A DNA stretch of 64,000 bases from Saprospiraceae bacterium (GCA_016710625.1 JADJVK010000005.1:1-64000), one strand, 5' to 3'. Counted from the stretch's first letter, positions 7,982-16,868 are shown. The notes: generated by a model from the sequence alone, not told the origin. Numbers and translations: made by a program.

Positions 7982-8599
7982 TTAATTATTTTTATACAAA
8001 ATAGGATTCAAATTCGGGTCATTGTACATTTTCATTTGTTTATACACCCTCATTTTTTTCACACCACTACTATAATCTTCAAACAATTGGCTAATAGCAG
8101 ATTTTAGGTCATTCAATTGTATGTTCAATATATCTAATTTCAATTGGCACTTCGCAATATGCTCCAAACTAGCTTCTTCCCTTTCTACTTCTATTTGCAT
8201 ATGATATATTTTCAAACACAAAATAGACAATCTATCCAAAGCCCAAGCTGGACTTTCCGTATTAATAGAAGCATTGCTTTCTGGAATAAATGTTGAGAAA
8301 TGATGAAATAAATAGTCATCCAACTGCTCCACCAAATCTGTCCTTTCTTGGTTCAAAGTATCTATTTTTCGCTTGATTTTTAAAGCTTCCACTGGCTCAA
8401 TCTCTGGATTCCGAATCAAATCCTCTTGATGCCATTGCACAGTATCTACCCAATTTTTATGGAAAAACAGATTTTCTAATGAACCTTGCTCAAAAGGATT
8501 CTCATAAGGTTGATTGACATCATCCAAAACGTGATATTGATTGATCACTTCATTGAACAATTCAATAATTCTATCTAGATCTTTGATAACCAATTTCAA
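7982..8599 (-). CDS. DUF4254 domain protein
   Basis: The 205-residue, mostly helical cytoplasmic protein carries the DUF4254 signature over almost its whole length: ENPFEQGSLENLFFHKNW, then DTVQWHQEDLIRNPEIEP, and LNQERTDLVEQLDDYL. No signal peptide or membrane segment is present. The molecular function is unknown. In Bacteroidota the gene is typically beside a heptosyltransferase or other LPS glycosyltransferase gene, and here it lies 21 bp upstream of the GT9 gene on the same strand, which supports a role in glycan assembly. Confidence 0.88.
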   Translation of the reverse strand: MKLVIKDLDRIIELFNEVINQYHVLDDVNQPYENPFEQGSLENLFFHKNWVDTVQWHQEDLIRNPEIEPVEALKIKRKIDTLNQERTDLVEQLDDYLFHHFSTFIPESNASINTESPAWALDRLSILCLKIYHMQIEVEREEASLEHIAKCQLKLDILNIQLNDLKSAISQLFEDYSSGVKKMRVYKQMKMYNDPNLNPILYKNN

Positions 8600-8605
8600 A
8601 AAAAT

Positions 8606-9917
8606 TTATTTTATACCTTCTCTACCAATGCTATAATATTCAAAACCTACTTCATGCATAGATTCTAAATCATATACATTTCTACCATCAAAAATCACAT
8701 TGTTTTTCATCAATTTTGACATAATAGAAAAGCTTGGCGTTCTAAATTCACTCCATTCCGTCACGATAGCTAGTGCATCCACTCCGTCAACTGCCTCGTA
8801 CATTTCGTTTACTAAAGTAATTTTGTCGCCGTAAATCTTCGCCACATGAGGCATCCCTTCTGGGTCGAATGCAAGAATCTTCGCTCCATGAGCCAATAAT
8901 TCATCCATAATATACAAGGCTGGTGCTTCTCTGATATCGTCCGTATTCGGTTTGAAAGCTAATCCCCAAATCCCAATCGTCTTGCCTTTCAAATCTCCAC
9001 CAAAATAGTCAAATATTTTTGGATAATACCGTTTTTTGCCCCGTATTTACATTCATTACTGATTTTAGAATTTTAAAATCGTAATTATATTCGTTAGCCG
9101 TATGCACCAATGCTTGGACATCTTTTGGGAAACAGCTGCCACCATATCCCACTCCTGGGAACAAAAATCTTTTTCCGATTCTACTATCACTGCCCATTCC
9201 CATTCTGACATTATCGACATTCGCTCCTACTTTTTCACATAGGTTCGCAATCTCATTCATAAAGGAAATTCTAGTAGCCAGATAAGAGTTAGCAGCATAT
9301 TTTGTCATTTCAGCTGACCTTTCATCCATAAAATAGATCGGGTTGCCCTGACGAACAAATGGGTCATATAATTGACGCATCAATTTTCTTGCTCTTTCAC
9401 TATTAGTTCCAATCACCACTCTATCTGGCTTTAGAAAGTCATCTACCGCCACCCCTTCTCTCAGGAATTCTGGATTGGAAACGACATCAAATAAGCTCTG
9501 ATCCAATTTATTAGAGAGAACAGATGACACTCTCTCAGCAGTCCCAACTGGTACCGTACTTTTATCGATAATCACTTTATATGAAGTGATGATATCCCCT
9601 AATTTGTCCGCAACATTCAAAATATAGGACAAATCAGCACTACCGTCCTCACCTGGAGGTGTAGGTAATGCTAAAAATATAATGTCAGATTGATTCACAG
9701 CATCTGCAAGGTCAGTCGTAAAAAACAACCTTTTTTGCTTAGTGTTTCGCTCAAATAGTAATTCTAATCCTGGTTCAAAAATCGGCACTTCGCCATTTTT
9801 CATTCTTTCTACTTTTGCGGCATCTATATCCACACAAATTACATGGTTGCCAGTTTCTGCAAAACAAGTTCCAGTAACCAATCCTACATATCCTGTACCA
9901 ACTACTGCTATATTCAT
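8606..9917 (-). CDS. UDP-glucose/GDP-mannose-type dehydrogenase, frameshifted
   Basis: The NAD-binding domain (AVVGTGYVGLVTG at residues 4-16), the middle domain (ISFMNEIANLCEKVGANVDNV) and the cysteine-containing active site (GVGYGGSCFPKD) lie in 9009-9917. The frame then breaks at the T6 run 9032-9037 (plus strand) and the C-terminal domain continues as YYPKIFDYFGGDLKGKTIGIWGLAFKP... in 8606-8992. With one base corrected the protein is about 435 residues, normal for UDP-glucose 6-dehydrogenase (Ugd/TuaD). It is a second sugar dehydrogenase in the locus, distinct from the TviB type, and probably makes UDP-glucuronate. The break is in a homopolymer and is likely a consensus error. Confidence 0.88.
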
Positions 9918-9919
9918 AA

Positions 9920-10498
9920 TTAGCTTATTTTCTCTACTTTATTATTTGATAATTTATATTTTTCCTTACTCAAGGGGCAAATAGCGATTTGATCGTCCCC
10001 AAATTGTAGTTTTTCTCCTTTTTCACTCATCCAACCTATTTGTCGGGAGGGATTTCCTACCACTAAAGCAAAGGGAGGTATGTTTTTAGTCACCACTGCC
10101 CCTGCACCAATGAAGGCATATTTTCCAATCGTAATGCCACAAACGATAGTGGCATTTGCACCGATCGTCACCCCTTCTTGGACGATGGTTTTTTTATATT
10201 CATTTTTTCTACTGACTCCACTTCTGGGGTTCATCACATTGGTAAACACCATCGATGGTCCCAAAAAAACAGCATCAGCACATTCAACGCCCTCATAAAT
10301 CGAAACGTTGTTCTGAACCTTTACGCCATTCCCTAATTTGACATTTGGAGCAACGAATACATTTTGCCCAAAGTTGCAATCTTTTCCAATAATAGTATTG
10401 GAAGAAATATGACAGAAATGCCATATTTTGGTGTTTTCCCCTATGATTGCCCCATCATCTACGATGGAACTAGGATGTACAAAATAGGAATTATTCAT
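9920..10498 (-). CDS. wbpD: WbpD/WlbB-like sugar N-acetyltransferase
   Basis: The 192-residue product is a left-handed beta-helix (hexapeptide repeat) acyltransferase. It opens with the family start FVHPSSIVDDGAIIGENTKIWHF, runs through repeated I-G-x-x-x-x triplets, and contains VFLGPSMVFTNVMNPRS, typical of WbpD/WlbB and QdtC-type enzymes. The C-terminus has FALVVGNPSRQIGWMSEKG. WbpD acetylates the C3 amino group of UDP-2-acetamido-3-amino-glucuronate. The gene follows the aminotransferase by 6 bp and precedes the UDP-sugar dehydrogenase by 2 bp, so it is tightly co-transcribed. Confidence 0.87.
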   Translation of the reverse strand: MNNSYFVHPSSIVDDGAIIGENTKIWHFCHISSNTIIGKDCNFGQNVFVAPNVKLGNGVKVQNNVSIYEGVECADAVFLGPSMVFTNVMNPRSGVSRKNEYKKTIVQEGVTIGANATIVCGITIGKYAFIGAGAVVTKNIPPFALVVGNPSRQIGWMSEKGEKLQFGDDQIAICPLSKEKYKLSNNKVEKIS

Positions 10499-10504
10499 GG
10501 AAAG

Positions 10505-11629
10505 TTAAAAATAAGATTTAACTCCATCAATAATCTGATTCAACAATACCTCATCCATTTCAGTATGAATCGGTAATGAAATCACTTGATCGCTCAACAA
10601 ATCTGTAACTGGAAGGCTAAATCCTTCTTGGATCATCCCTTTAAATGCCCCTTGATTGTACAATGGAACAGGATAATAGATCATCGTTGGGATATTCAGG
10701 GCTTGTAAGTGGTCTTGCAAATCATTTCTATTTCCATTCAAAACCCTTAAGGTATATTGGTGATAGACATGAGTACTATTGTGCTGTTTTACAGGGGTTT
10801 GCAATTCCATAATATCGCTAAAAGCCTCATTGTAATAACGAGCAGCATAAGCTCTAGCGGAATTGTATGTATCTAAATATTTCAATTTTACATTCAAAAT
10901 AGCAGCTTGAATGCTATCTAATCTGGAATTGATACCTATTTTATCGTGATAATATCTTCTGGACTGACCATGATTGGCAATCATCTTTAATTTTGCTGCC
11001 AAATCGTCATCATTCGTAAACATGGCACCCCCATCCCCGTAGCAACCTAGGTTTTTGGAAGGGAAAAAAGAGGTGCAACCAATATGTCCAATGGTACCTG
11101 TTTTTTTGATGGTGCCATCATTGAAAGTATAATTGGCTCCAATGGCTTGTGCATTGTCTTCAATGACAATAATGTTATGTTCTTTTGCAATTGCCATCAG
11201 TGGTTCCATATCCACCGATTGTCCATATAAATGAACGGGTACAATTGCTTTTGTTTTGGGCGTAATAGCAGCTTTTACTTCCTCCAAATTGATTAAGAAA
11301 GTGTCTGGATCAACATCTACCATCACTGGTGTCAATTTTAACAACCCAATCACTTCTGCAGTGGCAAAATAGGTGTGAGCTGGCAAAATCACTTCGTCTC
11401 CCGGTTGCAAATCTATTGCCATCATGGCAATTTGTAAAGCATCCGTACCGTTTGCACAAGGAATAACATGCTTCACATCCAAGTACTTCGCTAAATTCTG
11501 AGCAAATTCGCTCACAATAGGTCCGTTAATGAATGCCGTAGAACGAATACAATTCAATACTGCATTATCTATTTCTTCTTGTATGTGTAAATATTGTTTT
11601 TTTAGGTCCACCATTTGTATCATACTCAC
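10505..11629 (-). CDS. wbpE: DegT/DnrJ/EryC1 sugar aminotransferase, WbpE-like
   Basis: The 374-residue product is a PLP-dependent sugar aminotransferase. Visible landmarks are MVDLKKQYLHIQEEI at the start, PCANGTDALQIAM (phosphate binding), VIEDNAQAIGA, and the Schiff-base lysine near residue 192 in FFPSKNLGCYGDGGA. The N-terminal wording is closest to the WbpE/WlbC group, which transfers an amino group from glutamate to the 3-keto sugar made by WbpB. It sits between rfbA and the WbpD-like gene with 6-bp gaps. Other sugar-amine products are possible, since DegT substrate specificity is hard to read from sequence. Confidence 0.88.
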   Translation of the reverse strand: MSMIQMVDLKKQYLHIQEEIDNAVLNCIRSTAFINGPIVSEFAQNLAKYLDVKHVIPCANGTDALQIAMMAIDLQPGDEVILPAHTYFATAEVIGLLKLTPVMVDVDPDTFLINLEEVKAAITPKTKAIVPVHLYGQSVDMEPLMAIAKEHNIIVIEDNAQAIGANYTFNDGTIKKTGTIGHIGCTSFFPSKNLGCYGDGGAMFTNDDDLAAKLKMIANHGQSRRYYHDKIGINSRLDSIQAAILNVKLKYLDTYNSARAYAARYYNEAFSDIMELQTPVKQHNSTHVYHQYTLRVLNGNRNDLQDHLQALNIPTMIYYPVPLYNQGAFKGMIQEGFSLPVTDLLSDQVISLPIHTEMDEVLLNQIIDGVKSYF

Positions 11630-11635
11630 TCCTAA

Positions 11636-12502
11636 TTATATTTTATTTGCAATCGATTGAATATATTGTCCATATCCACTTTTTATTAATTCTTCTGCCA
11701 ACTCAAGTAATCTTTCTTTATTGATGAAGCCCATTCGGTAAGCAATCTCTTCTATGCAACCAATTTTCATCCCTTGTCTTTTTTCAATAACCCTTACAAA
11801 TTCAGATGCATCACTCAATGAATCGAATGTTCCTGTATCTAACCAAGCAGTACCTCTATTCAATACACCCACTTTCAGGTTTCCCTTTTCTAAGTACACT
11901 CTATTTACATCTGTGATTTCGTATTCACCTCTTGGAGATGGTTGAATATTTTTTGCTATTTCCACCACATTTTTATCGTAAAAATAAAGACCTGGAACAG
12001 CATAATTCGACTTAGGTTTTTGTGGTTTTTCTTCAATAGAAATTGCTTTTAAATTTTCATCAAACTCCACAACTCCGTATCTTTCTGGATCATTTACTTC
12101 GTAAGCAAAGATAACTGCACCATCTGGATTCGAACAAGATTGCAATAATTTGCTCAAACCACTGCCATAAAATATATTATCGCCTAGAACCAAGGCGGCG
12201 CTGTCTCCATTGATAAATTTTTCTCCAATGACGAATGCCTGAGCTAATCCATTCGGCACTTCTTGTACTGCATATTCGAAACGGCAACCAATCTGAGAGC
12301 CATCGCCTAATAATCTTTGAAACTGTTCGCTATCATGTGGTGTGGTAATGATAAGCACCTCATTTATCCCTGCCAACATCAAAATCGATAAGGGATAATA
12401 AATCATTGGTTTATCATAAATCGGCATCAGTTGCTTACTGATAGCCTTAGTGATGGGATACAATCTCGTACCAGAGCCACCTGCTAAAATGATTCCTTTC
12501 AT
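11636..12502 (-). CDS. rfbA: Glucose-1-phosphate thymidylyltransferase
   Basis: The 288-residue enzyme makes dTDP-glucose from glucose-1-phosphate and dTTP, the first step toward dTDP-rhamnose and other dTDP-sugars. The nucleotide-binding signature LAGGSGTRLYPIT is at residues 6-18, followed by SKQLMPIYDKPMIYYP, then VLGDNIFYG with the metal aspartate, and the WLDTGTFDSL segment. Length and motifs match RmlA/RfbA throughout. It is the first sugar enzyme after the regulatory leader 12503-12754. rfbB, rfbC and rfbD are not in this window, so either they lie elsewhere or another dTDP-sugar is made. Confidence 0.95.
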   Translation of the reverse strand: MKGIILAGGSGTRLYPITKAISKQLMPIYDKPMIYYPLSILMLAGINEVLIITTPHDSEQFQRLLGDGSQIGCRFEYAVQEVPNGLAQAFVIGEKFINGDSAALVLGDNIFYGSGLSKLLQSCSNPDGAVIFAYEVNDPERYGVVEFDENLKAISIEEKPQKPKSNYAVPGLYFYDKNVVEIAKNIQPSPRGEYEITDVNRVYLEKGNLKVGVLNRGTAWLDTGTFDSLSDASEFVRVIEKRQGMKIGCIEEIAYRMGFINKERLLELAEELIKSGYGQYIQSIANKI

Positions 12503-12640
12503 GGATTATTTTTTTTGAAAATGAAGTTTTTTTTAAAAATAGCAATTTATTGAAATACAAACTGCTTTTTCTCACATTCATAACCATCTGTCAAATAACG
12601 AATTAAATGGAAAATGAAATGGTATGGATATTTTTTAAAA

Positions 12641-12722
12641 GGCTTCGCCGTTGATAAGTCGCAATGATTTATCAAAGATTTTGAAGCCCACAAAAAACCA
12701 AAAATGGAGGAATTCCATTTTT
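12641..12722 (-). promoter_or_regulatory. Tandem attenuator-like hairpins in operon leader
   Basis: The 252-bp gap between the NusG-like gene and rfbA holds two inverted repeats, read here on the minus strand. The first is AAAAATGGA/TCCATTTTT (12700-12722), followed by a T-rich stretch. The second is nested (GGCTTC/GAAGCC at 12641-12688 enclosing TTGATAA/TTATCAA) and followed by TTTT. Both look like weak intrinsic terminators directly after a specialised antiterminator gene and before the sugar genes, so they may be the sites the antiterminator acts on. The rest of the gap shows nothing recognisable. Confidence 0.45.
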
Positions 12723-12754
12723 AGCTGATTTAAAAATAACATTGTAATCTATAG

Positions 12755-13306
12755 CTACACAGCTAAATAACTTTGTTTTCGCAAATTCTGGGTATCTATT
12801 TCTATCATCAAACTAAGCCCTAAGGACTTAATTTCAATTAAAACTTTATTTTTTTGCTTTACTTCTACCAATCTGCCTCTGGTTCCAGCCAAATTTCCGA
12901 CCAATATCTCCACTTCTTCCCCTATTCCAAAATCTGATGAAACCACCTCAACTTCTCTGTTTTCACCCGTAATTCTTTTCATCAAATCGATCTCTTCATC
13001 GGAGATTGCAATCAACTCATTCGCAAATTTGACAAAAACCGTAACCAACTCCGTTTCCAAAACACTAACATATTGTTGCTTCACTATTTGAACAAAAATA
13101 TAGCTAGGTATCAGCGGCATTTCAACCTTTTTTATCTTCCTTTTATACCTTCTTGTCAAACTCAACAAAGGTAAAAATGAATGAATCCCTTTGTGCTCAA
13201 ATTGCTTAAAAACTACTTTTTCCGCTCTAAATTTAGTCCTCACTGCAAACCACCTTGGTTCGGAAACATCTAACTGTACTTCATATGTGCCTTTCTGTCT
13301 ATCCAT
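12755..13306 (-). CDS. NusG-like transcription antiterminator (UpxY type)
   Basis: The 183-residue product is a specialised NusG paralogue. The NGN domain begins at PRWFAVRTKFRAEKVVFKQF and includes LPLLSLTRRYKRKIKKVEMPLIPSYIFVQ. The C-terminal KOW domain has FGIGEEVEILVGNLAGTRGRLVEVKQKNK. UpxY/RfaH-type factors ride with RNA polymerase through long polysaccharide operons and prevent early termination. The gene is the second in the locus, 1 bp after the winged-helix gene and just upstream of hairpins that could be its target, a layout familiar from Bacteroides capsule loci. It is not the housekeeping NusG, whose ribosomal-protein neighbours are absent. Confidence 0.9.
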   Translation of the reverse strand: MDRQKGTYEVQLDVSEPRWFAVRTKFRAEKVVFKQFEHKGIHSFLPLLSLTRRYKRKIKKVEMPLIPSYIFVQIVKQQYVSVLETELVTVFVKFANELIAISDEEIDLMKRITGENREVEVVSSDFGIGEEVEILVGNLAGTRGRLVEVKQKNKVLIEIKSLGLSLMIEIDTQNLRKQSYLAV

Positions 13307-13307
13307 A

Positions 13308-13826
13308 TTATTTAGCCCACAAAAGCAATGTTTTTGTATTTAAGCTAATAATTTGGGCATCATTTTGCACTAAAGTATATTTTATTTTTCGGTGAATATG
13401 TTTTTCCACTTTTTGAATGACGTTTGCAAGATACTCACTATCAATTACCCCAACAAAAATCAATTCAATATTTTCGCTATCCAATCCTTGAGCAAATTTT
13501 CCTGTCAAATACACCTTTTCCAAAATACCCAATCGTTCAATCACATTTTCTACAATCTGATCAATTCCGATATTTTTCATCAAAATACTTCTTATCTCTG
13601 AAAACAAAGGGTATTTTTTATTGGCTTTAAATATCTTCTTATTACCCTCGGCAAATGACTGCAAAAGCCCCGCCTTTTCTAAATGATTCAACTCCAACCT
13701 GATAGCATTTGTCGAATCGCCAAACTCTCCCTCTAACGACCTAAGATAGGCAGTGGTATCACTATTCAAAAAGAACTTTTGAAGCAATTTTATTCTAGTT
13801 TTGGAAGAAATTAAGGTTTCTAACAT
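13308..13826 (-). CDS. Winged-helix regulator with NTase-like C-terminus
   Basis: The product has 172 residues from the ATG at 13826. An upstream TTG-initiated extension is open but unlike the family. The N-terminal 90 residues form a winged helix: MLETLISSKTRIKLLQKFFLN, then STNAIRLELNHLEKAGLLQS and an FKANKKYPLF wing. The C-terminal half (EKVYLTGKFAQGL...IELIFVGVID) resembles the fold of minimal nucleotidyltransferases, but the usual GS and D-x-D residues are not clearly present. Such proteins commonly head Bacteroidota capsule or O-antigen loci just before the UpxY gene. I infer that it controls the locus; its ligand is unknown. Confidence 0.75.
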   Translation of the reverse strand: MLETLISSKTRIKLLQKFFLNSDTTAYLRSLEGEFGDSTNAIRLELNHLEKAGLLQSFAEGNKKIFKANKKYPLFSEIRSILMKNIGIDQIVENVIERLGILEKVYLTGKFAQGLDSENIELIFVGVIDSEYLANVIQKVEKHIHRKIKYTLVQNDAQIISLNTKTLLLWAK

Positions 13827-14014
13827 GATAATATTACATTCGGATTTAGCTAAAATATTAGACGAAAATCGAGCAACAAAGTTACTCAATTTGTTTGAAT
13901 TTATTCAAAAACTTGATCGTAAAATAAATCCATTCTTATTGATATTGTAAATTCTAATTTGTACATTTGAGTAGTGAAACAATAAAATATTTTAAAAAAA
14001 CCAAATTGAAAATC

Positions 14015-14941
14015 ATGTCAGTAACGTATGAACAAATCGAGCCATTGATTGTAAATCGGTCATTGGAAGGATCTAGAATGATCTGCTCTTTCAAAACCCC
14101 GTCCGGTAATATCGTTGAGTCGCAAGCTACCTTAAAAAGGGAAAGAGATATTCAAAGCCAAATCTCTCAAAGAGTAACAAGACTAGCCGCAACTCAAACT
14201 AGAATGGCAGTTACGAGAACATTATCTCAAGCATTAGGGGGAGGAATATTTGGCAGAACTGCCTCCATGATTGTCAGAACTGCCTCAACTCCTCAAGCTT
14301 TAGGCATCAATTTTTCAGAATCTGAAAAAAGGAATGCAGTTATTGAGGCTTTTGAGAAAGTTCAACAATATTTTGAGTTGGATAATCATTCTGGCAATTG
14401 GAAATCTCCAGATACTTCTACTGTAAGTTCAAACAATCCATCATCATTATTTGAGAAACAATTAAAAGATCATCCTATCCTCAACCGATATGATAAAGAA
14501 ATACTTGCAAGAATGTTGGTGGAAGTTGCAAATGTAGATGGCAGTTTAGGAGATACTGAAGTTGACTTTATCGAATCCTTTATTTCATCAGATGTGGGAA
14601 ATGTAAAATCGTTACTTCATAAAGATCCTTTATCAGAAATCGAATGTGAAGAAGTGAGTTCGTCTGTCAAAAAAACAATTTATATGTTAGCTTGGGTGGT
14701 AGCTTTAGTCGATTATGAAATAGAGCCAGCTGAAAAAGAAAAATTAATGGAATTTGCTTCGATGTTAGGCTTAAACGATAGTGAGACGAGAGAAATGATA
14801 AAGATTTCGAAATATTATATTTTGGAAAATGCAATGAACGAAGATTTAAATAGAAGTGAATTAACCGAATTGGCAAAATGTTTGCAAATAACTAATGAAG
14901 AAGCAGAAAGATGTTTGATTCAGTATAAGAAAAGATTGTAG
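14015..14941 (+). CDS. TerB-like domain protein
   Basis: The product has 308 residues from the ATG at 14015; a TTG sixteen codons upstream is open but starts a lysine-rich tail with no family resemblance. The first 110 residues hold a basic, alanine/threonine-rich stretch with a small hydrophobic segment (LGGGIFGRTASMIV). From about residue 165 an acidic helical domain of TerB type is visible: ILARMLVEVANVDGSLGDTEVDFIESFI and YMLAWVVALVDYEIEPAEKEKLMEFASMLGL, two EF-like acidic helices repeated. TerB domains bind metals and are linked to tellurite and phage stress systems, but many are simply orphan. No Ter operon partners are present. Confidence 0.75.
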   Translation: MSVTYEQIEPLIVNRSLEGSRMICSFKTPSGNIVESQATLKRERDIQSQISQRVTRLAATQTRMAVTRTLSQALGGGIFGRTASMIVRTASTPQALGINFSESEKRNAVIEAFEKVQQYFELDNHSGNWKSPDTSTVSSNNPSSLFEKQLKDHPILNRYDKEILARMLVEVANVDGSLGDTEVDFIESFISSDVGNVKSLLHKDPLSEIECEEVSSSVKKTIYMLAWVVALVDYEIEPAEKEKLMEFASMLGLNDSETREMIKISKYYILENAMNEDLNRSELTELAKCLQITNEEAERCLIQYKKRL

Positions 14942-15073
14942 CAGAAAAAAAATTGAAAAAATTGAAAAAAAAATTATCTAAGTACTGGATTTGAATATCA
15001 AAATAATGTAATATTGCCCAAATATTTAACTAACAATTATTAAAATCAAATTTTTGTTTTAGAACTTTTAACA

Positions 15074-15370
15074 ATGAACAAGAAAGGTTTAAACTCAAAC
15101 AAGTCTTTTGGCGACCAAGAAGGATTTCGTCCTCGAAGACTTCAACCAGCTGAAAATGAGAAGTATAACAAATACATGCTCAATGATGATGATGACGATG
15201 AAGATGATGATTTCGATGATTTCGATGACGATGACGACGATGACTTTTTTGATGGAGACGTCGAAAATGATTATGATGACGACGATTTCGAAGACGACGA
15301 TTTTGACAACGATGATTTCGACGATGACGATTTCGACGATGATGATGACGATGAAGACTTTGAAGACTAG
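15074..15370 (+). CDS. Poly-aspartate acidic protein
   Basis: The 98-residue product begins with a basic, soluble 35-residue head (MNKKGLNSNKSFGDQEGFRPRR) and then becomes almost entirely Asp with Glu and Phe, in repeated DDDDF/DDDFDD units to the last residue. The ATG at 15074 is well placed and a strong terminator follows, so I believe it is a real gene and not random repeat. Composition suggests an intrinsically disordered polyanion that might bind cations or basic proteins. A shifted frame (Met/Thr-rich) is also open because of the GAT/GAC repeat. No family is recognised. Confidence 0.7.
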   Translation: MNKKGLNSNKSFGDQEGFRPRRLQPAENEKYNKYMLNDDDDDEDDDFDDFDDDDDDDFFDGDVENDYDDDDFEDDDFDNDDFDDDDFDDDDDDEDFED

Positions 15371-15391
15371 TAATAGTTTATTCTAAAAAAG

Positions 15392-15437
15392 ATAGAGAAG
15401 TACATACTTAACAGTTGTTACTTCTCTATTTTTTTTT
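15392..15437 (+). terminator. Rho-independent terminator
   Basis: An 11-bp perfect stem (ATAGAGAAGTA at 15392-15402 with TACTTCTCTAT at 15419-15429) is followed by a run of T through 15437. It closes the poly-aspartate gene transcript and isolates it from the GTPase operon. Confidence 0.88.
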
Positions 15438-15575
15438 ATACATATTCCTTTGTCATTCACCTTTTAATAAAAAAATATTCTTAATTCATAAATTGATTAA
15501 ACAATTGTAAATCAATATCTATAGCTTGGCATTGTGTTTGCCATATAATTTTTGTTATAAATATAATAAACTACT

Positions 15576-15941
15576 ATGGGAAATAAAGATAGTAAAGAAA
15601 TGACGAGTAATCCTTCACCTGGGTTGGGCGATATAGGGATGATAAGAGACATCCTAATGGGGCAACAAATCAATGAATTTGACAAAAAATTCAATGAATT
15701 GGAAAGTTCGCTTCATCAAACGGAGTCAAATCTGAATGATAAAATACTAAATTTAAAAAACCAAACTGATCAGCGATTTTCAAGTTTAGAGAAGGAAATA
15801 CATGAAAGATTTGATTTACTAGAAAAATTGGTGAAAGAAAATACCAACATGTTGCTGGAAACGATCAAACAAACCAGCAAGAATGACAGACACAATATGG
15901 GTAAAATATTTTCTGAAATGAGCCAAAAGCTATTGCAATAG
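15576..15941 (+). CDS. Coiled-coil protein, first gene of GTPase operon
   Basis: The 121-residue product has a flexible N-terminus (NPSPGLGDIGMIRDILMGQQ) followed from about residue 30 to 115 by heptad-patterned helix (FDKKFNELESSLHQTESNLNDK and onward). No signal peptide or membrane segment is seen. Its stop codon overlaps the GTG start of the next gene by one base (TAGTG), indicating translational coupling. In similar operons of other bacteria that I recall, a coiled-coil protein of this size also precedes the 280-residue protein and the GTPase. A scaffold or adaptor role is inference. Confidence 0.75.
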   Translation: MGNKDSKEMTSNPSPGLGDIGMIRDILMGQQINEFDKKFNELESSLHQTESNLNDKILNLKNQTDQRFSSLEKEIHERFDLLEKLVKENTNMLLETIKQTSKNDRHNMGKIFSEMSQKLLQ

Positions 15942-16792
15942 TGATCGAAACTCAAGTAAAAAATAATTTTGACGAAGAAACTTTTTTAGCAAATAAGCTT
16001 AGGGATATATTGCTAAAAAACGATAGGGCTTCAATTCACAAATTGGAAGGGATTCTGGATAATCAAGACGAATTAGCAGAAAGAATATCTCCTATTGTGG
16101 ATTACAAAATAAATTTACTTAAACAAAAATTTCCGAAAGAATTTCAGTTGGCTGTCAACCAAATAGTGGAAAAGAAAATGAAAGAATCTCAAGAAGAGAT
16201 TCTAGATTTGATTTATCCAGTTTTGGGTAGAATGATAAAAAAATATATTGTTCACCAATTCGAAGAGATTAAGGAAAAAATAGATAATCAAGTAAGCAGT
16301 TTATTTACATTGAAAGGTTTGAAGATGAAAATCAAATCCTTAATCTATGGAATAGACGACACAGAGCTACTTTTGAGTAATATTGACAAACCCAAAATAG
16401 AGGAGGTGCATATTATAGAAAGAGATAGCGGTATCCTATATGGTAGTGCAACTTTAAGACCAACCATTGATAGAGATGTGATTGCTGGAATGCTTACTGC
16501 CATCAAATCTTTCGTGGAAGATGCTTTTCAAAGAGAGCAAGAGGAATTGGAAATGATAGAATATGGTAGCTACAAAATATTTATCCAGAACTTCAGAAGC
16601 TATTATTTTTCGATAGCAATGAGTGGTTCGCTATCCGTTTCCCAAAGGCATGAATTATCAGCTTCCATACTTACATTTGCCGAAAAAGAAATATTACAGC
16701 TCTTATCAAATGATGGAGCAGAAAAATATGAAATAATTTCTGAGAAACTAAAACTACATTTTTATGATACAGAAGCAAAGATTTTTAATTAA
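15941..16792 (+). CDS. GTPase-operon protein, roadblock/longin-like end
   Basis: The 283-residue product starts at a GTG overlapping the previous stop. Residues 1-110 are helical (LRDILLKNDRASIHKLEGIL, then LAERISPIVDYKINLLKQKF, and ILDLIYPVLGRMIKKYIVHQ). Residues about 155-270 form an alpha/beta domain: VHIIERDSGILYGSA, DVIAGMLTAIKSFVEDAFQ, IEYGSYKIFIQNFRSYYFSIAMSG. The strand-helix order and the MLTAI...F helix resemble longin/roadblock-type domains that serve as partners or GAPs of small GTPases; that resemblance is my inference. I recall related proteins in Cyanobacteria and Chloroflexota, some fused to OmpA domains. No membrane segment is visible. Function unknown. Confidence 0.75.
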   Translation: MIETQVKNNFDEETFLANKLRDILLKNDRASIHKLEGILDNQDELAERISPIVDYKINLLKQKFPKEFQLAVNQIVEKKMKESQEEILDLIYPVLGRMIKKYIVHQFEEIKEKIDNQVSSLFTLKGLKMKIKSLIYGIDDTELLLSNIDKPKIEEVHIIERDSGILYGSATLRPTIDRDVIAGMLTAIKSFVEDAFQREQEELEMIEYGSYKIFIQNFRSYYFSIAMSGSLSVSQRHELSASILTFAEKEILQLLSNDGAEKYEIISEKLKLHFYDTEAKIFN

Positions 16793-16868
16793 ATATTCAT
16801 TATCTTAAATTTTTCTTTTTTTCAATTAAATTAAATTAGTATATTTACACCTATATATTCGTGCATCT

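Noticed and set aside
15108..15386. Met/Thr-rich 92-residue frame
   Set aside because: It is a shifted reading of the GAT/GAC repeats of the poly-aspartate gene.
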